From Ignavibacteria bacterium UBA5771 (GTDB lineage: Bacteria; Bacteroidota; Ignavibacteria; Kapaibacteriales; UBA2268), in contig DIEP01000122.1 in assembly GCA_002418685.1 (NCBI GenBank), positions 1 to 16,986 on the forward strand: a DNA stretch of 16,986 bases, written 5' to 3'. Shown here piece by piece: positions 1 through 6,513 of the stretch (position 1 is its first letter; each line of letters starts with the position of its first letter). The translations under genes and the position numbers were made by a program. The notes below the pieces were generated by a model that was given only the letters and a program-made list of their open reading frames with translations, did no database searches and was not told the DNA's origin.

Positions 1-70
1 TTATGCGAATTTTAATAAATTTATCTAAGATTAACATTGCGAGCTGAATCAGTCCGATTTACTTTTTCGA

Positions 71-123
71 GGGGAAAATTTGCCATTGAGGAATGAAATA
101 ACGGAGCAATCTAAATTTCCCCC
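71..123. repeat. Degenerate CATTG...CAATCT-type palindromic repeat
   Basis: GGGGAAAATTT at 71-81 is mirrored by AAATTTCCCCC at 113-123. Between them, CCATTGAGGAATGAA at 83-97 is followed by GGAGCAATCT at 103-112. The pattern resembles the dispersed CATTGCGAG...GAGCAATCT intergenic repeats seen in many bacterial genomes. A second partial start of the same motif (CATTGCGAGCTGAA) lies at about 37-50. The stem is imperfect and the family assignment is from memory of the motif only. Confidence 0.45.
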
Positions 124-132
124 TTTGATCTG

Positions 133-387
133 TGTGCAAAGAAGGAGGGAGGAACACCCCCCTACCCCCTCTTACAAAGAGGGGGAGATAGGAATGTTTC
201 CCCTCTTATGAAGAGGAGGGAGATAGGAATGTTTTCCCCTCTTTTGAAGAGGGGGAATAGAAAAATTTCCCCTCTTTTGAAGAGGGGATAAAGGGGTGTT
301 CGCATCCCAGCTGTGCAAAAAAGGAAGGAGAACACCCCCCTACCCCCTCTTACGAAGAGGGGGGAATAGGAAAAGTTTCCCCCTCTT
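133..387. repeat. Array of CCCCTCTT/AAGAGGGG hairpins with flanking inverted and direct repeats
   Basis: Five hairpins share the arm CCCC(C)TCTT and a 3-nt loop: 165-185 (9-bp perfect stem), 200-218 (8 bp, one mismatch), 236-254 (8 bp), 269-287 (8 bp) and 343-363 (9 bp). A sixth left arm at 379-387 has no right arm. The block 152-301 is bounded by a 22-nt inverted repeat (152-173 against 280-301, 19 of 22 matching) that begins GAACACC and ends GGTGTTC. The left end is duplicated as a direct repeat: about 133-194 and 312-371 share TGTGCAAA, GAACACCCCCCTACCCCCTC and a GATAGGAA/GAATAGGAA tail. No T-tract follows the stems, so this does not look like a terminator array. It looks like a non-autonomous, MITE/REP-like intergenic element. 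Confidence 0.8.
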
Positions 388-424
388 GATAGTTAGGGGC
401 AGGTATAGAACCTGCTTCTATCAA
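386..424. repeat. Nested palindrome upstream of the PHP gene
   Basis: An outer pair TTGATAG (386-392) / CTATCAA (418-424) encloses an inner pair GCAGGT (399-404) / ACCTGC (410-415) with a 5-nt loop. The inner part resembles the widespread intergenic palindrome with GGGGCAGGT...ACCTGCCCC arms, here with its outer arm eroded. It starts inside the broken last unit of the preceding hairpin array. Without a following T-run it is unlikely to be a terminator. If transcribed it would form a structured leader ahead of the next gene. Confidence 0.5.
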
Positions 425-492
425 CTAAATGCTTGATAATATTAGCTTTCAAATTCTTTTTTATCAGATTCGTCTCTAATTTATTAACACAA

Positions 493-1374
493 ATGCAATT
501 AATGGCAAAAGCGAATCTCCATACTCATACTACTTATTCCGATGGATTATCTTCGCCTAATGAACTATTTTCATTAGCAAAACAGCAAGACATCTCAATT
601 ATTAGCATCACAGACCACGACACTATTGAACATATTCCTGAGGAGATTGAGCTTGCCAAACGCATGGAACTTGATTTTTTGATTGGTTGCGAAGTAAGTG
701 CTTTTCAAAACCGCAAAGATTACCATATTCTTGCCTATAATTTCGACCCCGATAATGAAGTATTATTAGAGCATTTCGAAAAATATAAAGTTGAAAGATT
801 CAAAAGAGCGGAAGCAATAGCCCACAAATTTAATTCATTGAAAATTGATCTAAAATTTGATGATATTTTGAATGAATCCAAAAATGCTCCCATTGCGCGA
901 ACTCATATTGCTCGCGCTTTGGTCAATGCAGGATTGGCAAAAGATACGCGCGAAGTATTTTCTAAATATTTATATGATAATGGACCAGCTTATTTGCCAA
1001 AACCCAATACAAGTTGCAAAGAAATTATTGATCTAATTCATTATGCAGGTGGAGTGGCAGTGCTTGCGCATCCTTCCAATTTCTATTCTGTTCGAGAATT
1101 GGAAAACATTAAAAAAGACGGCCTCGATGGAATTGAAGTAATGCATCCTTTGCACAGTGTTCAATTGCAAAATTATTATCGAGATTTCGCAAAAAAATAC
1201 AACTTGATAGAAACTGGCGGTTCGGATTTCCATGGAACTGAGCATGATTTGATGAATTTCTCATTATTTCATACTGATGAATCTGCTGTCGAGAAAATAA
1301 TTGAAAAATCTAAGGTGATTAGATCAAAATCAGTCTTTCAGCATCTCTGGACGAAATTTTTTTGTTTTTTCTAA
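493..1374 (+). CDS. PHP-domain phosphoesterase (RNase AM / nucleoside bisphosphate phosphatase-like)
   Basis: This is a cytosolic metal-dependent phosphoesterase of the PHP superfamily, 293 aa from this start. The metal-binding motifs appear in family order: HTHTTYSDG near residue 10, SITDHDT near 43, the Glu of GCEVSAF, RTHIARAL, VLAHPSNF and GGSDFHG near 247. This layout matches the YciV/RNase AM group, which removes phosphate from 3',5'-nucleoside bisphosphates or trims 5' RNA ends; the exact substrate is inference. The frame is open upstream to a TTG at 433, but that would add a non-homologous hydrophobic stretch. ATG 493 or ATG 502 places HTHTTYSDG at the normal distance from the N terminus, and no clear ribosome binding site decides between them. 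The last 45 bp run antisense into trmD, so the C-terminal residues (ending TKFFCFF) are probably a non-conserved extension. Confidence 0.88.
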   Translation: MQLMAKANLHTHTTYSDGLSSPNELFSLAKQQDISIISITDHDTIEHIPEEIELAKRMELDFLIGCEVSAFQNRKDYHILAYNFDPDNEVLLEHFEKYKVERFKRAEAIAHKFNSLKIDLKFDDILNESKNAPIARTHIARALVNAGLAKDTREVFSKYLYDNGPAYLPKPNTSCKEIIDLIHYAGGVAVLAHPSNFYSVRELENIKKDGLDGIEVMHPLHSVQLQNYYRDFAKKYNLIETGGSDFHGTEHDLMNFSLFHTDESAVEKIIEKSKVIRSKSVFQHLWTKFFCFF

Positions 1375-2016
1375 TGCTTGCTCATATTTCCATTCTTCAA
1401 TTTCTTTATGATTTCCATTAAGTAGCACTTCGGGAACTTTCATTCCTCTATAATCAGCGGGCCTTGTATAAATTGGTGGTTCAAGAAGCCCATTCTGAAA
1501 GGAATCATCCAAAGCTGATTGACTATCTCCAAGCACATGCGGAAGCAAACGCACTATCGAATCAATCAATATTGCAGCGGGAAGCTCTCCACCCGACAAA
1601 ACATAGTCCCCAATTGAAATTTCACGCGTGATAAGTGTGTCGCGTATTCTTTGGTCAATGCCTTTATAATGTCCCGCAAGCAATATCAGATTCCGCTTCG
1701 TTGAAAGTTCATTTATAAGTGATTGATTGAGCAATTCTCCATCAGGCGAAAAGTATATCACCTCATCGTAGCTTCGTTCAGCTTGCAATTGCTCGATACA
1801 TTTAAAAACAGGTTCGCAACGGATAATCATGCCAGGACCACCGCCAAATGGGTAATCGTCAATTCTGCGATAGGCATTGTCAGCGTAATCGTGAAGATTA
1901 TGGAAATAATATTCAACAATTTCCTTTTTTTCAGCAATTGAATTTATGCTATAGCTCAAGTATTGCTGAATAGCATCGGGAATTGCAGATATAATGTCGA
2001 ATCTCATTAGTGTCAT
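1330..2016 (-). CDS. trmD: tRNA (guanine-N1)-methyltransferase TrmD
   Basis: This SPOUT-class methyltransferase makes m1G37 in tRNAs from S-adenosylmethionine and so prevents +1 frameshifting. It is full length at 228 aa. Diagnostic motifs are DDYPFGGGPGMI (residues 53-64), LLAGHYKGIDQRI, the trefoil-knot segment EISIGDYVLSGGELPA and DDSFQNGLLEPPIYTRP, which carries the expected catalytic Asp region. The start ATG overlaps the rimM stop as ATGA, implying translational coupling. A second ATG nine bases downstream (2007) gives MRFDI, closer to the usual N terminus, and could be the real start. A GAGGAAG-like sequence precedes both. rplS, often found downstream of trmD, is absent; the convergent PHP gene lies there and overlaps its 3' end by 45 bp. 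Confidence 0.97.
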   Translation of the reverse strand: MTLMRFDIISAIPDAIQQYLSYSINSIAEKKEIVEYYFHNLHDYADNAYRRIDDYPFGGGPGMIIRCEPVFKCIEQLQAERSYDEVIYFSPDGELLNQSLINELSTKRNLILLAGHYKGIDQRIRDTLITREISIGDYVLSGGELPAAILIDSIVRLLPHVLGDSQSALDDSFQNGLLEPPIYTRPADYRGMKVPEVLLNGNHKEIEEWKYEQALEKTKKFRPEMLKD

Positions 2017-2567
2017 TTCTTCCTCTTCTTTTCTTTTAAATCCAATAGTCCTTCAATCACTTCTATATATATTTTTTTATTCTTAAAATCAATATTTTTC
2101 ACAACTTCTTTAATATTAGGTATTGGCAATGAGAATTCATCATTTTCGACAATCAGTATTTGGTTAGCATTTGTTTCATTAACATCAGTAATTACACCGA
2201 TTGCTTCATTAGTCGAGATATTTATTACTTCCAAATTCAAAAATTCTTCGGGCAAAATTATTTTGGGATTACTTTTTTTAATAAAACTATCTTCGATATA
2301 TACTGCTTGACGAATAAGGGGCCGCAATTTGCTTTCGCTCAGAATATCTTTAAGTTGGATTTTGATGCATTTGTTTGTAAATATAAAAGCTTCCGCTAAA
2401 AATTTTGTCGTAAAATTTGGTGAAAATCCAATTTCAATTTCAATATTGCTTGGTAAACTCTTTATTTCCTTAGGGAAATCACTCAAAATTACTTGATTAT
2501 TATTTCTGGAAATTGAAGTGATAATGCCAATATATTTTAAATTATCCGCTCTTTTACCTTGTTCCAT
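2013..2567 (-). CDS. rimM: Ribosome maturation factor RimM
   Basis: RimM binds ribosomal protein S19 and assists maturation of the 30S subunit head. The protein is 184 aa. The N-terminal RimM barrel (from about KYIGIITSISRNN) is divergent and lacks the usual KPHGIKGE motif. The C-terminal PRC-barrel is clear: EEFLNLEVINISTNEAIGVI, ANQILIVENDEFSLPIPNI and the terminal IEVIEGLLDL, which matches the family's PEGLLDL ending. I prefer the ATG at 2567 (MEQGKRADNL) over a TTG at 2585, because the extra six residues are not expected. It is the first gene of a two-gene unit with trmD and lies divergent from the secreted peptidase. rpsP, its common upstream partner, is not present. Confidence 0.9.
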   Translation of the reverse strand: MEQGKRADNLKYIGIITSISRNNNQVILSDFPKEIKSLPSNIEIEIGFSPNFTTKFLAEAFIFTNKCIKIQLKDILSESKLRPLIRQAVYIEDSFIKKSNPKIILPEEFLNLEVINISTNEAIGVITDVNETNANQILIVENDEFSLPIPNIKEVVKNIDFKNKKIYIEVIEGLLDLKEKKRKK

Positions 2568-2586
2568 CAATATTATTTCTTTCAAT

Positions 2587-2603
2587 ATTCGTAAATTACG
2601 AAT
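2587..2603. promoter_or_regulatory. Perfect 8-1-8 palindrome, possible operator
   Basis: ATTCGTAA, one central A, then TTACGAAT: a perfect 17-nt inverted repeat in the short intergenic space between rimM (-) and the S9 peptidase operon (+). Size, symmetry and placement suit a dimeric repressor site (TetR/MarR-like) controlling one or both transcription units. It could instead be chance symmetry in AT-rich DNA. No regulator gene is in the window. Confidence 0.4.
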
Positions 2604-2624
2604 TTTAAAAAATCTAATCTGACA

Positions 2625-5423
2625 ATGAAAAAACAGCTGATATTATTTTTATTAATTGCTTTTGTTTCAAGTTCTTATTTATTTGCACAAAAAAAGGCTG
2701 AAAAGACTGTCCCTCAAAAGAAAAGATTAACTTTTGAAGATGCTCAAGATTTCAAATATATCAAGACTTTGAAAATGAGCAGTTGGGGCAATTGGGTTGC
2801 TTATGAAGTTGCTCCCGATTGGGGCGATGGCTTCTCCACAATTATGTCTACACTCGACACTCATAAACATACTTCGATAACTCGAGGGACCAAGTTTGAT
2901 TTCCCTTTAAATTCTGAAAAATGGTTTGCTTCTCTTGTGCAACCCAAGGTGGTTGATATAGAGAATGCAAAGTCACCCAAAGATAAACCCAAAAGTTCAT
3001 TGGTAATTTTGAATCTTGAAGATTTCAGCAGTAAAAATTTTGAAAAAGTAAAGAAATTCCAATTTTCAAATGATGGGAAGTGGCTTGTGTTTGAAAAAGA
3101 CGAAGAAATTGAAAAAGATAAGGATTTGAAATTCAAACCAATTGGAAATAATATTGGGCTTGTTCATTTGAAATCAGGCACTGAAATAGATATTAATAAT
3201 GTTTATGAATATCAATTCGATTCGCTTGCGAATTTTTTCTTCTATGCAGTTTCAGCTCCTGATGGCAAAGGTGATGGCTTATTTCGTCGCAATCTAAACG
3301 AGGAATTTGCTCCTGAATATATAATAGAGAAAAATGATAAAACTCTTTATTCTAATTTGACATATAGCCTATTATTAAAACAATTAGCCTATTTGGTTGC
3401 TGAAGTTTCAAGCAATGGATACCCTAATGATTGCTCTTTGAAACTATGGGATGCAGGCAATCCAAATGTTACACAATTTATTATTAAAGCAAATGATATT
3501 CCTTCCGATTTGTATTTATATTATAAAAATCAAATGAAATTTACTCGCGATGGCAAAAGATTATGGATTGGTATTAAACCGGTTGCAGAACGTTTTCCAC
3601 CTGAAAAATATGAGATAAAATTTAACGACACAACAATTGTAAATATTGATTCCTTGCAAAGCAAATCTTCCCTTTTGCTCTGGAATTACAAGGATCCACA
3701 AATTATGACGCAGCAACAGAATCAATGGGAAAGAAAAAAAGACCAGGTATATAAGGCTATTTATGATTTTGGAACCCAAAAACTAATTCCATTAGCAGAT
3801 GAGACTTTTAGGGATGTCGAGTTTACTAATAACCCGCTTTTTACTATTGGCTATGACGAATCCCCATATTTAGTTCAAAGCACTTGGCAGGATCTTCATT
3901 TCGATTTATATAAAATATATTTGAACAATGGTTCAAGAAAATTGATTGCCCAAGATTTGCAAGAACCCGCTTCCCTATCGCCCAATGGACACTATGTAGC
4001 TTTTTACAAGGATAGCAATTGGTATGCTTATGATAATATACAAGATACTACACGGCTCTTGAATCAGAAAATGCCAACAATTCCCGTTCATAATGAGGAT
4101 TGGGACCTTCCCGATAAAGCGCCAAGTTATGGTTTTGCAGGATGGTACGATGAAGGTAACCGCATATTGCTTTATGATAAATATGATATATGGATGGTCT
4201 TTACAGGTGATCCTGAGGGTTTTGCTGCTCTGACGATGATATATGGTAGAGATCCTAAACTAAATATGAGCTTCCGAGCCGTTGAATTCGATAAAGACAA
4301 AGAATATTATACTGATAAAGATACTTTGATTTTAAATGGTTTTAGATTTAGAGAAAAATATAATTCACTATATTTTCAGGATTTTAGAGTTTTGGGTCCT
4401 GAAACTGTTTTAAGAGAGCCGCCAAAAAATATCAATATAAGAGCAAAGGCAAAATATAATAACAGTGCAATTCTGACAAAAGAGAAATTCGATGAATTTC
4501 CCGATTTATATTTCACTTTAGATTATTTCCAGAAAAGCGATTCTCTTGTGAAATTAACGAATTTAAATTCACAATTGGAAAATTATTATTGGGGGACTTC
4601 AACAATTGTTTCCTGGCAAAATTCAAAAGGCGATACTTTGATGGGCTTTATAATGAAACCTGAAAATTATAATCCAAGCAAGCGATATCCGGTCATAATT
4701 CATTTTTATGACAGATTTTCTGATATGGCGAACCTCTTTCAAAGACCGCAAATCAACCATCGCCCAAATCCATTGATTTATTTGAATGATGATTATATTA
4801 TGTTCTATCCTGATATTAAATATACTGTTGGAGAACCTGGCTATTCGGCAGTTGACGCATTAGTCAGCGGTGCAAGAAAACTGATCGATATGGGAATTGC
4901 TGATTCAAACGCCATTGGAATTCAAGGACATTCTTGGTCAGGCTATCAAACTGCATTTATAATTACACAAACTGATTTGTTCAAAGCTGCATGCGCGGGT
5001 GCTCCCGTTGGCAATATGACGAGTGCATATAGCGGAATCCGCCTTGAAAGCGGGCTGGCTCGACAATTCCAATATGAAAAGCAACAAAGCAGAATAGGCG
5101 GCAATCTGTGGGATTCATTAAATAATTATATAAATAATTCACCCATTTTCGCAGCAACCAAAACAAATACACCTCTTCTCATTGAGTTCGGTAATGAAGA
5201 TGAAGCAGTTCCATGGCAACAAGGAATCGAACTTTACTTGGCATATCGCCGTCTGCAAAAGCCTGTATTTATGCTTGAATATCAGCAAGAGCCTCATATT
5301 GTTCGCAAATATTATAATAAAATTGATTATGCAAGAAAAATGAAGGAATTCTTTGATCATTATTTGAAAGGCAAGCCCGCTCCCGATTGGCTTATCAAGG
5401 GTCTTCCATATAGAGGAAATTAA
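2625..5423 (+). CDS. Secreted S9-family prolyl oligopeptidase-like serine peptidase
   Basis: A 932-aa exported peptidase. Residues 1-21 form a signal peptide (MKKQ, a hydrophobic core, cleavage near LFAQ). Residues of about 40-640 are beta-rich and fit the beta-propeller that gates substrate entry in S9 enzymes. The alpha/beta-hydrolase domain covers about 660-920, with Ser770 in GHSWSGYQTA (usually GHSWGGYQT), Asp859 in GNEDEAVPW and His891 in QEPHIVRK. The triad is complete, so the enzyme should be active on short peptides in the periplasm or at the cell surface. It is the first gene of the six-gene + strand operon: the next gene starts one base after its stop codon. The exact S9 subfamily and substrate are not readable from sequence alone. 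Confidence 0.93.
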   Translation: MKKQLILFLLIAFVSSSYLFAQKKAEKTVPQKKRLTFEDAQDFKYIKTLKMSSWGNWVAYEVAPDWGDGFSTIMSTLDTHKHTSITRGTKFDFPLNSEKWFASLVQPKVVDIENAKSPKDKPKSSLVILNLEDFSSKNFEKVKKFQFSNDGKWLVFEKDEEIEKDKDLKFKPIGNNIGLVHLKSGTEIDINNVYEYQFDSLANFFFYAVSAPDGKGDGLFRRNLNEEFAPEYIIEKNDKTLYSNLTYSLLLKQLAYLVAEVSSNGYPNDCSLKLWDAGNPNVTQFIIKANDIPSDLYLYYKNQMKFTRDGKRLWIGIKPVAERFPPEKYEIKFNDTTIVNIDSLQSKSSLLLWNYKDPQIMTQQQNQWERKKDQVYKAIYDFGTQKLIPLADETFRDVEFTNNPLFTIGYDESPYLVQSTWQDLHFDLYKIYLNNGSRKLIAQDLQEPASLSPNGHYVAFYKDSNWYAYDNIQDTTRLLNQKMPTIPVHNEDWDLPDKAPSYGFAGWYDEGNRILLYDKYDIWMVFTGDPEGFAALTMIYGRDPKLNMSFRAVEFDKDKEYYTDKDTLILNGFRFREKYNSLYFQDFRVLGPETVLREPPKNINIRAKAKYNNSAILTKEKFDEFPDLYFTLDYFQKSDSLVKLTNLNSQLENYYWGTSTIVSWQNSKGDTLMGFIMKPENYNPSKRYPVIIHFYDRFSDMANLFQRPQINHRPNPLIYLNDDYIMFYPDIKYTVGEPGYSAVDALVSGARKLIDMGIADSNAIGIQGHSWSGYQTAFIITQTDLFKAACAGAPVGNMTSAYSGIRLESGLARQFQYEKQQSRIGGNLWDSLNNYINNSPIFAATKTNTPLLIEFGNEDEAVPWQQGIELYLAYRRLQKPVFMLEYQQEPHIVRKYYNKIDYARKMKEFFDHYLKGKPAPDWLIKGLPYRGN
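5412..5417 (+). promoter_or_regulatory. Ribosome binding site supporting a TTG start
   Basis: AGAGGA lies inside the last codons of the S9 peptidase gene, 7 nt before TTG at 5425. It supports TTG as the start of the ABC ATPase, consistent with the protein's MKIELVNINKSF N terminus matching the family. Confidence 0.55.
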
Positions 5424-5424
5424 T

Positions 5425-6513
5425 TTGAAGATTGAACTTGTTAATATAAATAAATCATTTACTAAAAATTTAAATGTCCTCAACGATATTTCCCTTTCGA
5501 TTGAGGATAAAGAATTTTGCGTGTTTCTCGGTCCGTCGGGATGCGGGAAAACAACGCTTTTGAGAATAATTGCAGGATTGGAATCACTCGATTCGGGAGA
5601 GATCTATTTCGATGGCAAATTAATCAATGACACATTACCAAAGGAAAGGCAAATTGGTATGGTATTCCAAAATTATGCTCTTTATCCACATCTAAATGTG
5701 TTTGATAATATTGCTTTCCCAATGAAAATTTCAAAAATGAAAAAGCGAGATATTCGAATAAATGTTCTGCGAATTGCAAAAATGCTTGAATTAACTGATT
5801 ATCTCAACAATAAGCCAAAGCAATTATCAGGTGGGCAAAGGCAACGCGTAGCAGTCGGGCGTGCAATCGCAAAAAATCCGCAAGTATTTTTATTTGATGA
5901 ACCTCTTTCTAATCTTGATGCTAAACTGCGTTCAACAATGCGGAGCGAAATTGTGAAAATTCATTCGCAAATTGCAGCAACTTCTATTTACGTTACTCAC
6001 GATCAAATCGAAGCTATGACAATGGCAGATAAAATTGTTCTATTAAATAAGGGCGAAATCCAACAAGTCGCGACACCAATGGAAATTTATCACAAACCAT
6101 CGAATCTATTCGTTGCAACGTTTATTGGTTCTCCACAAATCAATTTATTTGAGGGAATTTTGCAATCTAATCAAGAGCATATGGTTATTAGTAATCAGAA
6201 CGTAGATGTTTTTTCTTTCCCTAAATTAGATTTTTTAATGAATTTTATAAATCAAAAGATTACAATTGGCATAAGACCCGAAAACATCTCATATCTGAAG
6301 AATAATTCTAACCCTATAATAATTGATGCTGTTGTTAACTTTATTGAATATCTTGGGAATGAAACGATTATCAATTTTTCCTTTCAAAATAAAATTTATA
6401 CAATGAGAACGCAAGATAAAGTCAATTTTCAAGAAAATGAGGAAATCAAATTATTTCTAAATCCTGAATATTTTTTATATTTTAATGAAGTTGGTAATAA
6501 TATAAAGGTTTAA
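5425..6513 (+). CDS. ABC transporter ATP-binding protein, MalK/UgpC (carbohydrate importer) type
   Basis: This is a cytosolic ATPase subunit of an importer of the CUT1/MalK-UgpC-MsmX type, 362 aa. It has Walker A GPSGCGKTT (36-44), Q-loop Gln81, signature LSGGQRQR (133-140), Walker B FLFDEP (154-159), D-loop SNLDAKLR and switch His191 in YVTHDQIEA. A C-terminal TOBE/regulatory region of about 120 residues contains GIRPENISYL, typical of MalK relatives. No permease or solute-binding protein gene is adjacent. It may therefore be a shared ATPase like MsmX, or the partners are elsewhere; homology to Fe3+ or spermidine ATPases is a weaker alternative. It starts one base after the peptidase stop and overlaps the next gene at TAATG. 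The TTG start is supported by AGAGGA 7 nt upstream. Confidence 0.92.
   Translation: MKIELVNINKSFTKNLNVLNDISLSIEDKEFCVFLGPSGCGKTTLLRIIAGLESLDSGEIYFDGKLINDTLPKERQIGMVFQNYALYPHLNVFDNIAFPMKISKMKKRDIRINVLRIAKMLELTDYLNNKPKQLSGGQRQRVAVGRAIAKNPQVFLFDEPLSNLDAKLRSTMRSEIVKIHSQIAATSIYVTHDQIEAMTMADKIVLLNKGEIQQVATPMEIYHKPSNLFVATFIGSPQINLFEGILQSNQEHMVISNQNVDVFSFPKLDFLMNFINQKITIGIRPENISYLKNNSNPIIIDAVVNFIEYLGNETIINFSFQNKIYTMRTQDKVNFQENEEIKLFLNPEYFLYFNEVGNNIKV

Larger units (their letters stand above)
1..492. other. Repeat-rich non-coding region
   Basis: No convincing gene lies here. The stretch is made of short palindromes of at least three kinds: a GGGGAAAATTT/AAATTTCCCC pair around positions 71-123, a C-rich/G-rich hairpin array at 133-387, and a nested palindrome at 386-424. 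The remainder (1-70 and 425-492) is AT-rich and shows nothing I can name. A window edge lies immediately to the left, so the region may be longer. No transposase, attachment site or tRNA is visible. Confidence 0.8.

Noticed and set aside
133..387. CRISPR array or rho-independent terminators
   Set aside because: Spacing is irregular, there are no unique spacers of constant length, and no T-tract follows the stems.
433..492. N-terminal extension of the PHP protein from TTG 433
   Set aside because: It adds 20 hydrophobic residues before a motif that normally sits at the very N terminus; it lacks a ribosome binding site and would make a poor signal peptide.
1033..1245. Antisense reading frame opposite the PHP gene
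   Set aside because: It is a shadow of a well-conserved coding region, with no homology I recognise. The same applies to the antisense frames opposite the S9 peptidase (2861-3136, 5139-5483) and dnaX (10021-10284).
2604..2624. TAnnTTTG promoter box before the S9 peptidase
   Set aside because: Only a partial match (TAATCTGA) is present and there is no upstream TTTG at the right distance.
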